Positions 11,936 to 23,539 of a stretch of 64,000 nucleotides of DNA are shown here, piece after piece. Where the stretch lies: positions 58,515,579 through 58,579,578 of the forward strand of contig CM055101.1 of the NCBI GenBank assembly GCA_029204225.1, read 5' to 3'. Numbering within the stretch: the stretch's first letter is position 1; each line of letters opens with the position of its first letter. This DNA comes from Diphasiastrum complanatum (taxonomy: Eukaryota; Streptophyta; Lycopodiopsida; Lycopodiales; Lycopodiaceae). The notes beneath the pieces were generated by a model. That model did not search any database. It was not told where the DNA came from and saw only the letters and a program-made list of their open reading frames with translations. The translations under genes and the position numbers were made by a program.

Positions 11936-12589
11936 TGTGAAAATTGTCAACATTTCCTAGCTAGTTTGAGGCCTAAATTGGCAATTTTTGTACATAGTTT
12001 TGGATCTAACCTTTCACACGTGTGAAAGAGACCTAGATACTTTTATTCTAGTATATATTTCATGTTGAAGAAGTCTCAAACTTCGGGACCTTCTAAATGA
12101 CACTAAAATCATGTTATTTGGACATATAGGCCAAAATTGGCTATTTTAGGTTACTGGTGTCCTAAAATTGGGTCCTAAGTTCTAGAGAGAGGAGAGAGAG
12201 TCATCTCTCTCACCTATATTAGGCTGAAATTCGTGGAGAACAGGTTGGAGAAACCTTTTGTATGCTTCATTGAGATCAATAGATCATTGTCATTGTTTCT
12301 TCCTCCATTGAGAGCATTGTTGTGTGTATTGTCTTCAAGCTATTGTGTATGATCTTAGGTGCTTTCCAAAAGTGATAGGCTGATGTATTATGGACTGTAT
12401 AATGCTATTTTGGGCCGCACTTGATGTTTATGGAAGTTTCCATTTGTGATAAATGTTTTTTGATCAAGTTCTTTGCATTCTAGGTAGCATAGAATGTGTT
12501 GCCAATTCCTAGCTTATGTAGTTTGGAGTGCAAGCATTCAAGCCAATGATCTTGGAGTTTAGATCCACTTAGGATCTGTATTTTTCACA
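11936..12589 (+). repeat. 3' LTR of copia family A
   Basis: 654 bp, with no difference from the 5' LTR found by eye. It carries the same palindrome at 12011-12028 and is followed by the attac duplication. Confidence 0.95.
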
Positions 12590-12594
12590 ATTAC

Positions 12595-12921
12595 CATGGT
12601 AAAGGTAAAGACAACAATCTCAAATATAATTTAAATTTTCAAGCTAAAAGTTGAAATGTAATGTTAGATTAAAAGGCAGGTTTTTCTCTAGCCTAGGGCC
12701 TTTTATCGTGAGACCAAAAAAGCATTGGCTTTATTATGCATGGCTATTGCTTTACCATGCATGAGTCATGGTTATAGGAGGTCATTGTCCAAAGGCGGGG
12801 GAACCCAAAATTAAGGCCTTGACTAGGGCAAAAGGTCCAAGGCCTTAGGGACTTCTCCTACATAATCCCCACGCAAGTTTTTTTTTTTTTTTTCTTTGAA
12901 ATTCTTAGCTACCACATAAGT
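12595..12921. other. no gene seen
   Basis: AT-rich spacer with a T run near 12880. It is the right-hand continuation of the site into which copia family A inserted. Confidence 0.5.
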
Positions 12922-13068
12922 GTGAAAAATTGCCTATGTTGGCAAATCTATCTATCTCAAATATTGTAAATTATGTACATAGTGGGTCCCACACGTGTGA
13001 GGCCATGGAGCCATGTTAAGAAACCTACCCTAGTGTAGGTTAGATCAAGTCTAAAGAGTAGGTTAAGT
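12922..13068 (+). repeat. 5' fragment of a copia LTR
   Basis: It begins TGTGAAAAATTG and runs through ggcaaatct, gggtcccacac and tagatcaagtc, in the same order as the LTR at 25549. It contains the palindrome cacacgtgtg (12990-12999). It is cut by the gypsy LTR at 13069, and its continuation was not found after 20039. Confidence 0.6.
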
Positions 13069-14088
13069 TGTGGAGCCTCATGATCCCACATTGTCCAAGT
13101 TTTTGTTATATTTTGTAAAAAATTTCAATTTTCATATATGTAAATGTGCTAGTGCCTAAATTCATGTAAAGGCCTATTTGCACTTTATAAATTCACATTT
13201 ATTATAGAAGTTGCAACGTTCTATAAGCGACGCAGTAGCATATCAGAACCGACATTTTGACGGTTCGTAAATGACATTGAGGCCGGTGATCGTTCCTATA
13301 AAGACAACACTTTGTGCCATTGTACTGACGCATTTTTACACAGAGCTGAGTATCAATAGAGAGAGAAGACCAAGTTTCTGTAGCTTGAGCATTCTTTCCC
13401 TCTGCTATCTTTCACAGAATTACTTCTTACCATTTGAGCGAATACACTCTGTATGATCTGTAATTGATTGTGATACTGTTCTGTTTGCGTCACACATATT
13501 TCCCACGTCTTACTGAATTTCAGTTACTCTAACACATATTTTCAGGCGTCACCAACAAGCAACAATTATGACTAATGTGTGCAGGGAATTGGCCGAAGCT
13601 GTTAAGCATAACTTTTAGCAAAACTTCCTTCAACACTGAATGAGCTATGTGTTCAGATAATGAGATTGTTTGATGCTCTATTCTGTTTGCTTCCTATGAT
13701 AAGAACTAATTCTCTGTGCTTGATTAAGAAGAATCTTTAGCCAATGTGATTCTGTTTGATGAATCTATTTGCTAGTTGTTGTCTGATCTGATTGCTTAAC
13801 TAATACCTGAAGAGCCTGAAAGATAAAGTAATCTTTACAACCATAGACCTTGACCAAATCGTTTTATCATTGGTGTTCCTGGACACCAATTTATCCAAAT
13901 ATCTTTGGATCACCAGAAATGTTGCTGCAATATTCACTGTGAATATTACACATCCCAGTCCGTTTACCATCATACATATAGTTACCATGCAAAAGATGAG
14001 ATTATTCTCTCTCTTGGGAAACGGTCAAACCTTTTATACTACTTAATTCATCGATTTTGTGGAAATCTATAACGACTAGGCCACCACA
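13069..14088 (+). repeat. 5' LTR of gypsy element
   Basis: Starts TGTGGAGCCTCATGATC and ends GGCCACCACA. Homologous along its length to 19034-20039. Confidence 0.85.
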
Positions 14089-14090
14089 TA

Positions 14091-14110
14091 ATTTGGCGTC
14101 GATGTCTGGG
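14091..14110 (+). promoter_or_regulatory. primer binding site, tRNA-Asp type
   Basis: tttggcgtcgatgtctggga lies two bases after the 5' LTR. It resembles the tggcgccgttgccgggga site used by Athila/Tat elements, with about four mismatches. Confidence 0.65.
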
Positions 14111-14269
14111 AGATAAATTTCACCTTTTGCAATATTTTTAAGTATATTACATCTACGAATCTTTCTCATGTAATGCATGCCAAGAACATACTCTCAAGCA
14201 ATTATTGAACAGAAACGTTTAGAGCGTGCACAATGATTAGAAGCATATAGGGAATCTGGAGATTTAGAT

Positions 14270-15528
14270 TTGCAGATTTTGCAAAATTCACCAATTAGAG
14301 CAAGATTAACACCTGAAGCATTTAATGATCTTCTAAACGCTACTACACCACTTGTAGATTCATTTGAGGAAAGATCCGTTGAAACACCAAGTTCTACATA
14401 TTCACCTGAATCAGACTCATCTAATTCTACTTTCGAACCAAGTTCAAAATCAAAACCTTCTTCTTCAGAACCATTGTCTGAGCGTAGTCTAGATTCTGAT
14501 CCTCCAAGTTCACCTAGTTCACCACCATCTGTTGATTATGGCTAACCCAGCCACCCACATCTACAAAAATCAGATACGATTTCTTTAAGAGACCATCATC
14601 TGAAAATGCGGATAGTTATTTGTCGCAGTTTAAATCCATTACCATAGCAAACAAAGAACATACTGACGAGGACAAAGTCAGAATTTTGCCAGGTCTTCTG
14701 CATAAACAAGCTAGGATTTGGTACAGTCAATTAGTACAGGAAACAATTAATACTTGGAATGTTTTAAAAGTAGCATTCCTTAAACAGTTTAGGGAGATTG
14801 GATATTCCACTAGATTGTTGGCTCGGGTTAACTCTGTGGAGAAAAAGCTAAAGGAATCACTTAGGAAGTATACTCATAAGGTTAAAAATTTAATAGGAAA
14901 CTTAGGAGCCCAGTATCCAGTTCCTATGAAAAATGAATGGTTCTTGGGTGGTTTGCCTAAGAAAATGGATCGTTAGTGTCGACAAGGTCTGATGACTTCT
15001 TTGGAAGATGTCATCGCCTCTACCAAGAATTACGAAACTTCTCGAATTTCTCGTAGACGGAGAAATGAAAGAAAAAGTAGTAAAAAGCACAAATTCAAAC
15101 GTACAGAAGAGTCTGAATCATCTACTGAATCTGAATCAGAATCTAATTCAGTGAATGAGGAAGAATCTTCTGAGTATTCATCTTATTCTTCTTCATCAGA
15201 AGAAGAATTTTCTTATAGGAAATCCAAGAATAGGAACTCAGATAGGAAGAAAAGAATGAAGAAATCCGAAAAGATGAATCCATTAAGGAAAAGTGTTGAG
15301 TTATTAGCAAAAGAAATGAGTGATTTAAAGGTCCAAATGTCTAATGCTAAAGCCAAGCAAAAGAAAGCGAAGCCTAATGCCAATGTGTGGTGTACCACTT
15401 GTGGGAAGGAAGGTCATTCTAAGATCAACCATCTCGGTTTACAGACTAACTATTTAGAAGAGAAACTATTCCTCTGTCCGATTAATCATCATGAGGAGGT
15501 AGCTTATACTGCAACTCCTACTAACTAA
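14270..15528 (+). pseudogene. gypsy gag remnant
   Basis: An acidic, Ser/Pro-rich N-terminal stretch (14270-14545) is followed, after a frame change near 14585, by a retrotransposon gag domain: SYLSQFKSITIANKEHTDED, then LLHKQARIWYSQL and FLKQFREIG. A stop at 14974-14976 interrupts it. In the same frame, 14992-15528 is a highly charged Ser/Glu/Lys region that ends with an incomplete knuckle (CTTCGKEGHSKINH, where the last cysteine is missing). Gag normally forms the particle. The frame is broken in at least two places, so it is not functional. Confidence 0.8.
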
Positions 15529-15578
15529 AAAACCATTATACCGAAACAACGTACTGGTCAATAGTACACTATTTTGCG

Positions 15579-17240
15579 ATGGGCGGAACACGAGATTCCA
15601 CTCCACCGTCCAGAGTAAGGGGTTTGTGCTACAATTGTGGAGTCTCGGGTCATTATTCGCCTGATTGCCCTGAATCCAAGATGTTAGTAGGATATGTGCC
15701 GCTCTGCGCTAACTGTAAAGGCGAAGGGCATGTCACTGCTGAATGTCCTCAGCCACAACAACCACGGTCTAAACCAAGGTTTGTAAACTCACCTAGGGAA
15801 GACGACCCTCAGCCATCTAAGACTAACACTAACATGATAGTTCAGAGGATAGAAGTAGATTCTGAATTATTAGATCAAGACCATCAATGGCCAGATTTAG
15901 ATGAAAAGATAAATAAAGTAACTACAAGAAGTAGTAAAGATTCTCTAACTCTTAAAGATAAGAAGAAAACTAAGATGAAAATTGCGAAAATTGCAAAAAA
16001 TGCGACAGAAAAAGCGAAGGTCGCAAAACAGTTAGTAAAAACTCCTAGTATTAAAGAATTAAACCTCAATAGGTCTAGTGAAAAACATTATGATGTTGAT
16101 ATTAGTTCAGAAGCTAAAAAGTTTTTAGACGAAGAATCTAGAAAAGTTAAAAAAGTAACATTTTCAGATCCAGTTATAAGTAGCGAGATACCTAGAGATC
16201 TGTCGCCACTTAGAAACCGTTCTTATGTTATTGTGGACCTTGTTTCCAAAATGCCCAATATAACTTTTAAACAGTTATTAGATGGTAATCAATATTATAA
16301 GAAAGAAATTAAGCAATTTTTGCAAAATAAAAAGAGAAGAAAAGCAAAGTTACCAGTAGTCAACGTAGGATTAGTTAATTACAGTGATAAAGGCCAACCA
16401 GAGATTCAAGTAGTAATTAATGGTTGCATCTTAGATAGTGTACCCATAGATTCCGGATCTAGTGTAAATATAATGACTGAAGAAACAACATATGAATTAG
16501 GCATTCATTATAGAATAGCACCCACCTTAAGACATTTAAGGTTAGCTGATGCAACTAGAAGATCACCAATAGGAGAATTGTCTCAGGTTACACTTTATAT
16601 CAGAGACCATAAGTTTCTTATGGATTTTATAATATTAAAAACTACGAGACAATCGTCATATAATGTGTTATTAGGACGGACATGGCTCTACTATGCCGAT
16701 GTTATAACCCACTGGAAGAAGAAGGAGATTACCTTCAGAGACCAGATGGAGACACCGATAGGGAAAAGTCACAAAAGAATTTCCATACTATGGGAAAAGG
16801 ATAAGTACGAAGGTGAGACACCTACATCTTCCTCGAGCTATACTTCGGAGGAAGAAGGGCTTGAGTCAGTAGGGACTGAGGAAGGGGAGAGGTTTGTCAC
16901 ACTAAGTATACTTGCATACAGTGATAGAGTAGAATATGTAGATAGAGGAAATTGTGGAGTTCCAGAGATTAGTGCTATCATAGGAGATCGGACTATAGAT
17001 AGAATACTAATAGACTTAGGATCCAGTATCAACTTAATAACAGAAACAATGGTTAAGAAATTAGGATTACAAAACTAGATACAACCTATCACTTATCATG
17101 AAATCCATTTAGTAGACGCAAGTAAATGTATACCAGTAGGTGAGCTAAAAGGTATTAACATAGTTATAGAGACAGAGACGTTTGGTATGAATTTCCTTGT
17201 CATATTATTAGATGAGTTTAATTATGAAGTAGTTAAGAAG
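15579..17240 (+). pseudogene. gypsy protease region with two CCHC knuckles and tandem retropepsin-like domains
   Basis: This is an open frame of 499 codons to a stop at 17078; similarity continues to about 17240. Two CCHC knuckles lie at residues 17-30 (CYNCGVSGHYSPDC) and 43-56 (CANCKGEGHVTAEC). A lysine-rich linker follows. The first retropepsin-like domain has IDSGSS with Asp 291, then LADATRRSPIGEL and YNVLLGRTWL. A second, similar domain follows with IDLGSS at Asp 479, and after the stop LVDASKCIPVGEL and FGMNFLVILLDE. Both share D-x-GSS-x-N, TE, LG, DA and GEL in the same order, so the second looks like a duplicate with an altered active-site triplet (DLG). The RT that should follow is missing. 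Confidence 0.75.
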
Positions 17241-17868
17241 ATGCAAAGATCATCAAAATGCTGATTATATATCTCGCCTCCAAATGAAAAATCAATTAAA
17301 ACCCATTTCTAACGAATTTCCATATGAACATATAATGTGTATTCAATCGAAAACATCAATTTATTAACTTCTTATAGGACCAGATATATCCTGAACATTT
17401 TAATAAACATCAAAAAACTATGTTTCTTTCAAAGGTAGGACCTTATACGATTGTAAATAGAATATTGTATAAATTAGGAGCTAACGATAGTCTCCGCTGA
17501 TGTTTAGAACCAACCAAGACGACCGTTGTAAGAAGTGCATTACATGAGGAAGATTTTGGGGGTCACTATGCTCTTAAAAACACTACAAAAAAGATTTTCA
17601 ATGCTAAATATTGGTGGCCTACCATCTATAGAGATGTTAAATTATTCATTCAAAAATGTGATGCATGCCAGAGGATGGGGAAACCCAACTTTGAGACACA
17701 TTGGCCGCTTACTCCAATTATCTCCTTAGTATCCTTTGAGAAGTGAGGGATAGATTTTGTAGGACCTATTAGACCAATCACGCATAAAACTCGTCGTCGT
17801 TACATACTCGTTGCCACGGACTACGCTACCAAGATGGTAGAGGCCGAAGCCACAATTAAGAACGATCC
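17241..17868 (+). pseudogene. gypsy integrase N-terminal fragment
   Basis: It joins directly to the protease region, so RT and RNase H are deleted. It shows NADYISRLQ (17255), ALHEEDFGGHYA, then KCDACQRMGKP (intact zinc cysteines, unlike the copy at 1 kb), GIDFVGP and DYATKMVEAEA. It ends abruptly after acaattaagaacgat at about 17868, where the copy at 1 kb continues into the rest of the core. Only the first catalytic Asp remains. Confidence 0.8.
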
Positions 17869-18106
17869 ATCCAAACGGATACCATCTGCAGGCAGATCCT
17901 GAGAGATCAAGAAACACAAACTGAAACCAAGGATGCTGCAGAGGTACAAGCTACTGAAAACCAACCTGAGGCGTTAAGCGTCATTCCATACCAATCCCAG
18001 GGGTCACCAAGTGGAGCAGCTGTAAAGAAAAACAAGATTGTCTACTCACTACTAAGGTCATAATTTTAGACATTTCATCAGGAATTAACATTTTTTATTC
18101 CACCTT

Positions 18107-18988
18107 TTTGTAGTCCAGAACTCCAATGGAGAATGGATTACCTTTTTTTACCTAAACTTTTTGGTTACACAAAAGAACAATGGGAGAACCCTTGGACTTT
18201 TTCTAACATAAATACTTTATGGTCTAGATTAACTATACATAAAAAAAGAATCCTCGCCCTTGCCATTGTTTAGAACAAGTTCAATGTGCAAACTAACTAT
18301 AGTCATGTGGTCGCAGGATCCTTGTATATATATATCTTAGAATACCTAAGAACATTCGAAAATAATATTTTTCCAACATTGTATGAGTATTTGAATAAGT
18401 TAGAATCAATTAACATTTTTGATGTGAAAGAAGTTGTTTCTAACTCTAAATCAGTTTCTTCTCGAGTTACTCATCAGTTATTATTCCCTGATCTGTGGAA
18501 AATCTACACAGATTAGGAAACTAACTATTCTCATTATTTGGAGGAAGTAAAAGCAAATAATATACTTCGCTCCACTAACCCAATAACTAGACCATATTAT
18601 ACTTATAGCCATGTAAATATTGCTTCTCTCATTTCGTATGCCCTCCTGTCTGTTCAACAACTATATATTAAAGCAAAATTTCTCGAATATACATATGCTG
18701 CCCTTTCACTAACTATCCCTTCTGCCGAGATGTCTGAAATCCTGACTGAGGATAGTTGGTATACACATCTTGTTAATAATACATTAATTGATAACCCCCT
18801 TGCACCAATCGACAATCAAGAAATGGGTGGTTATCCAAATTTGTCATTCTAAGAAGACTACAACCAGAAGAACAACTATTTTCTGGCAACAAAAGGACTG
18901 ACATTGGAGCAAGAAAATGAAGAGAATGAAGCCCGAGCCAAGGCTATTTTCCACAACAAGCCAGCTAGCCGAAAGCGACAAGGCCCAT
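18107..18988 (+). pseudogene. third ORF of the gypsy element, function unknown
   Basis: One reading frame of about 294 codons lies between the broken integrase and the 3' LTR. It is interrupted by stops near 18271, at 18514-18516 and at 18850-18852. Recognisable wording includes SPELQWRMDYLFLPKLFGY, NPWTFSNINTLWSRL, SLISYALLSVQQLYIKAKF and a charged C-terminus (LEQENEENEARAKAIF). I see no signal peptide, clear membrane segment or known domain. Extra ORFs at this position are known in Athila/Tat elements and are sometimes called env-like; nothing here shows that role. An alternative is a captured host sequence. Confidence 0.55.
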
Positions 18989-19018
18989 AAATCAGATTGT
19001 TTGCAAGCTGCTGCACAG

Positions 19019-19033
19019 TTGAGGAAGGGGATA
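19019..19033 (+). promoter_or_regulatory. polypurine tract of gypsy element
   Basis: ttgaggaaggggata lies immediately before the 3' LTR start. Confidence 0.75.
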
Positions 19034-20039
19034 TGTGGAGTCTTATGATCTCACATTATCCAAATTTTGTCATATATTGTAAAAATTTTCAATTTCCATA
19101 TGTATAAAATGTGCTATAGTGCCTAAATACATGTAAAGGCCTATTTCGCACTTTGTAAATTCATATTTTGAGTAGAAGTTGTGACGTTCTAAAGAGACGC
19201 AATAGAAGTTCAGAACCGACATTTAACGGTTCATAAGCGACATTGAGACTGAAAAACATTCCTATAAGGATAGCACTATGTGCCATTGTACATATGCATT
19301 TCTACGCAGAGCTGAGTATCAATAGAGAGCGAAGAGCAAGTTCTTATAGCTTGAACATTCTTTCCTTCTGTTATCTCTCACAGAATTACTTCTTATCATT
19401 TGTGCGAACACACTCTGTATGATCCATGATTGATTGTGATACTGTTTTGTTTGCATCACACACGTTTCTTAAGTTATACTTAATTTTAGTTACTCTAACA
19501 CAGATTTTCAAGCGACACTAGCAAGTAATAATTCTGAATAATGTGTGCAGGAAATTAGCCGACTTTTAGCAGAAATTCCTTCAACTCTGAATGAGCTATG
19601 TGTTCAGATAATGGGATTCATTGAGGCTCTGTCTTGTTTGCTTCTTGCGATAAAAACTAATTCTCTGTGTTTGATTAAGAAGAACTTTTAGCTAATGTGA
19701 TTCTGCTTGATGAATCTAATTGCTAGCTGCTATCAGTTCTGACTGTTTTTCTGATGCCTGAAGAGCTTGAAAGATAAAATAATTCTTACAATTATAGACC
19801 TTGACCAAATCGTTTTATCATTGTTGTTCCTGGATGCCAATTTATCCAAATATCTTTGGATAACTAGTTATGTCGCTGTAGTATTCATTGTGAACTTTAT
19901 ACACTCTAGCCTGTTTATCATCATACATACATTTACCATGCAAAAGATGAGATTATTCTCTCTCTTGGGGAACAATCAAACCTTTTATACTACGTAGTTC
20001 ATTGATTTTGTGAAAATCTATAACGGCTAGGCCACCACA
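19034..20039 (+). repeat. 3' LTR of gypsy element
   Basis: Starts TGTGGAGTCTTATGATC and ends GGCCACCACA. It is collinear with the 5' LTR, with many differences. Confidence 0.85.
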
Positions 20040-20645
20040 CAAATTAACAACGGAACAGGGTTGAAAATTTTGAAAAAGGAAAACTAACAAAACTAGAGCT
20101 AGGAATCAAGAATTGTCACAACTTTTTGGATACTAATCAAAATGACCTGCCATATGGATCAAATCAAAGCTAAGACAATGCTCTAAAATCCTATTGAAAG
20201 AAACTAGAAATTAAAACTCAGATCAAATCTGAAAAATTCAAATCAAGTGAAGGCAAAATTCTAGTCACCTCTTTTGATAGCTTTTGGGAAAAGTGCAATA
20301 ACTTTTGCATCTCTTATCCAAATGGCTTGAAAATTAGTGCAAATTAAAGCCAAGGCTCTGCAAAGCTATTGAATCAGATTAATAATAAAAAACAAAATCA
20401 AATGCTGAAAATTCATCTGAACAGGACTAAAAAATTCAAAGCTAAAAACTAGCAAAAAGAAAGCTACAAAAATAATAAACTCATCAAATCTAATGGAATT
20501 CTCATAGAATCATCATGAATCATGGATCTATGCTCTGATACGAAGAAATGTCATGTGCCAAATCTAAGCAAATAGCAATTACAATGGAAGTAAAGCTAAG
20601 AGCAAGTAAAGTACCAAGCATTCAAGATAGCATATCCATAGAAAG
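20040..20645 (-). other. possible minus-strand copia leader
   Basis: At about 20530-20545 the inverse of a primer site reads gctctgatac, as it would beside an LTR lying to the right on the minus strand. No LTR match was found. Otherwise it is A-rich, with no ORF. Confidence 0.3.
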
Positions 20646-21136
20646 CTAGAAACAATGAGATCTCAATGGAATCACATTAGAAGTGAATTGGAAGAGGATT
20701 GGCATGCCGATACTATCTATCGCATCTGAAATATCTTTCCCAAATTTTAAATAATCATCAAAATTTAAATATCCTATAGGTTGGATATTAACGGGAGGAG
20801 GTGGGAGAGAATCTACAATGGAGGGAATGTCCAAAATTTTTGTGGCTGGATCAACCACAGTACCAAGAGCTACAATATTTACAATTCCATCACCCCCAGA
20901 TTTGGAAGCCTGGAGGGTCATGCATCTAACCTTTTTGGGAGCCTGAGAAGAGGATGGCTTGTTCCTTCTGGGGGCAGGTTGCTTGTGAGGCCTCTTAGTG
21001 GGTAGGTTGGTCGTATCAAGGGGTTTGTCCCCGGGAGCATCGTGTTCACGCTTGTAAAGTCTTTCTGAAATTCAGGCTTGCACGTCTTCATAATCTGGAT
21101 TCTGAGGTTATATTGCATTCTTTTTCCCTTTCCCAC
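20646..21136 (-). pseudogene. unidentified minus-strand ORF pair
   Basis: Two frames overlap by four bases (ATGA at 20918-20921). The first, 21136-20918, gives 72 residues rich in Pro and Arg (NPLIRPTYPLRGL). The second, 20921-20646, gives 91 residues containing SLPPPPVNIQPIGYLNFDDY. One frameshift would join them into a single protein of about 160 residues. I do not recognise it, and it could be a retroelement gag tail or a gene fragment. 21137-21503 holds nothing recognisable. Confidence 0.3.
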
Positions 21137-21503
21137 TTGTACAAACTGGGCTGATGTTTAAAGGCTATCTCTGCGTGTAATTTATCCTTTATGCATTTCA
21201 CTGATCTTGTACATACTTTTCCTAATTATAAGCAGTGGCTAGACAGGATGTACACTAAACTTTTTGATCAAGAAGTTTCCATTATTCATTGTATGCAACA
21301 TATATAGAATTGAGTGGTAACAAGGACAATGCACATCTTCTGGATGCATATGCAAGTAGAGAATTACTACATGATAGCACTACAATTGGACAAGAGGATA
21401 AATCAGATACCTCTAAATGATAATTTGTATGTATTGAAAATTGGGAATACAATTTACATTTGTAGCAACTTTGTATCTCTGAATTTTTAGCTTCTTTGTT
21501 GCT

Positions 21504-23378
21504 CTATAAATTTGCAAGCTTTTCTGAATTTGTCGTAATTTGAAGATTTTGTGATCTGTTGAATTTGAACTCTACGGTAGAATCACTGAAATAATTGGCA
21601 AATATAGTTTCATTTTTCATTGGTTCCTCCATGTTGTGTACTTCAATAAAATGTTGCCTGTGCTTGCCAATGTGACTTCTCCATCCCTTGTGATGACCAG
21701 ACACTTAGGCTTCCATATGTGTTTGCGAAAAATGATGTATGATCTCTTAGTATGTGTTGCACATGTCAAAATCGTAATGTCAGTCTTATGCTTGGATCAA
21801 AATGTATAATTGAATTGATAGCTACTCTGAGCATGCATACTAACCATGTAATGAGTGATGTGATCTTCTCCCCATGCTTTTGATACTGGATCAACAAAAT
21901 CAACACAAGTCTTTTGTAAAGCTCTCTTTTCAGTATAAAAAAATTTGTCTTTTCTTAATATCTTAATCATATTGTCAAGCTTTTTCCATACATCAACTTT
22001 CAATAATCTTGATTTGCGGATCACTCCTAAGTCTTCAGTGGCAGCAACAATTTTTTTTCAGACTAAGTGTTGAATGTTTGAAGCCTTACCAGTATGGTTT
22101 GATAGGAATCGACTGCTTTTGCTCCTCCGATGCTTGGCTTAGTTGGCATATTTCCTAACTTTCCAGAAAGGTTTTCATCTTTTTTTATTTTAACATGTCC
22201 CTTATGCAGTCCTGCTTTTGATAAAACATCTTCTAGCCGACAAGTAGCTTCCTTCGCAAGTGATGCTGGCTTACTATTCCATGCAAAAACTATATGAAGA
22301 TAAACGAGCTTTTCTATTATCCTAACTTCTGCATGAAGAGTGCAAACATGCACATTTTTCAAGGGAATAGGCAATACTAGCTTGCAGTTTGGATCTGCAT
22401 CTTCTCTAGTAATTCCTGTACTTCTAGTTACATCTTTTGCCGTTTTCTAGTTACATCTTAGTATAAACAAGGATGTTTAGATGTAGCACCGTGAGAGACA
22501 TTATACATGCATTTTAGTGTTTTTAAAAAAAAAGCTAAGTGCCATTCAACATTGAAGTCTCCAACTCTTGAAACTTTGAGAAGTCCTCCTTCCATATGGT
22601 CTTTGATAATCCAAGGGCAAGATGTCCAAGAAAACATCCATGATAATATATTGTGACTCTCCTTCAGTACCCGTCCTATGCATAATACCAATTTAGTTAA
22701 ATATGAATTATGAACCAAGGTAAGGAATAAAACATAGTTAATAAAGAAAATAATTACCTGAAAAGCTGCCAACCACCATATATCATTTTCGGACTGGACA
22801 CTAAATTTGAAGTCTCCTTGGTCCACTGTTTGTGATAGTGCACCATTCATGAGAGTTATACTAACTCTCTCCATCTTCTGCCCTTTCACAATCTCTGACT
22901 CATCTAACTTAAGTACAATGATTATTTTACCATTCACCTTTTCTAAGGTTATATCATAAAATGTGACCATGTATGTTAACAAGTGATTTACATCAACAAA
23001 GAATTTGTTTGATGAATTATATGCAATGGATCTTCCATCAGTGTCATACATTTCCTCTATATGAAATGGGGTACCAATGATTTTATGCATACTTAAGCTC
23101 AATGTATTCCTCTCTGTCTTCAAGTGATATGACCTAGGGATAGGGACTTTTCTAATTCGAACTTGCTTAAAGGCATCCCTAATAGGTCGAAATATTGTTG
23201 AGTATGCTTCTCTGCTAATATCAGCAAAATCACAAGCACCCTGAACTATAGTTTTATCTAAAATTTTCTGAATATCTAACATCAAAGACTTTGCAATTTT
23301 GGACTTTACATTGGAACTTCTATTGTTCATCATGATACACTTAGTGGATTTTCCTATCAATATTGAGCCCAACGACAT
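21504..23378 (-). pseudogene. unidentified minus-strand multi-segment gene
   Basis: Consecutive coding-like pieces on the minus strand, read right to left: 23378 to about 22758, about 22676-22458, 22374-22063, 22024-21797 and 21704-21504. A clean splice pair is visible: donor CAG|GTAATTA at 22757 and acceptor GCATAG| at about 22677. Splicing there joins DIWWLAAFQ to VLKESHNILSWMFSW. Distinctive wording includes KIIIVLKLDESEIVKGQKM, VCTLHAEVRIIEKLVYLH and SKAWGEDHITHYMV. Paired Cys/His near SCPW and KHPCLY could be metal ligands. It resembles no plant family I can name. The repeat-rich setting makes a DNA-transposon protein possible. Confidence 0.4.
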
Positions 23379-23539
23379 TCCAATTGATGCATTGTCCTTT
23401 ATATTCTAATGAGCTAATAATTTGGATCTACAAAAAGAAAAGCAAATAGTTAGCTGAACAACATAGTTGCAAAAATAAAGCCATATGTCACTAATCAAGT
23501 TACAAAAAATCAGAGTATGCTTACTTGAATGCCTGAATT

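Larger units (their letters stand above)
6063..12594 (+). mobile_element. complete young Ty1/copia element (family A)
   Basis: Two LTRs of 654 bp (6068-6721 and 11936-12589) look identical base for base. They begin TGTGAAAATTG and end TTCACA. The 5-bp target duplication attac lies at 6063-6067 and 12590-12594. A primer site matching the initiator tRNA-Met (tggtatcagagc) follows the 5' LTR, and a purine tract (ttgaagagggag) precedes the 3' LTR. Identical LTRs mean a very recent insertion. The internal frame nevertheless lacks a normal RT/RNase H, so the element must have been mobilised by proteins from another copy. Confidence 0.95.
13069..20039 (+). mobile_element. old Ty3/gypsy element, Tat/Athila-like, with an extra ORF
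   Basis: LTRs lie at 13069-14088 (1020 bp) and 19034-20039 (1006 bp). They clearly diverge from each other by substitutions and indels. An Asp-type primer site follows the 5' LTR and a purine tract (gaggaagggg) precedes the 3' LTR. Gag, two CCHC knuckles and two protease-like domains are present. RT and RNase H are deleted, with a junction near 17240. The integrase is cut near 17868, and a third ORF lies before the 3' LTR. The flanks (taagt / caaat) do not form a clear target duplication. The primer type and the ORF after integrase favour the Tat/Athila group; this is inference. Confidence 0.85.

Noticed and set aside
18107-18988. Calling the third gypsy ORF an envelope gene
   Set aside because: No signal peptide, cleavage site or membrane anchor is visible.
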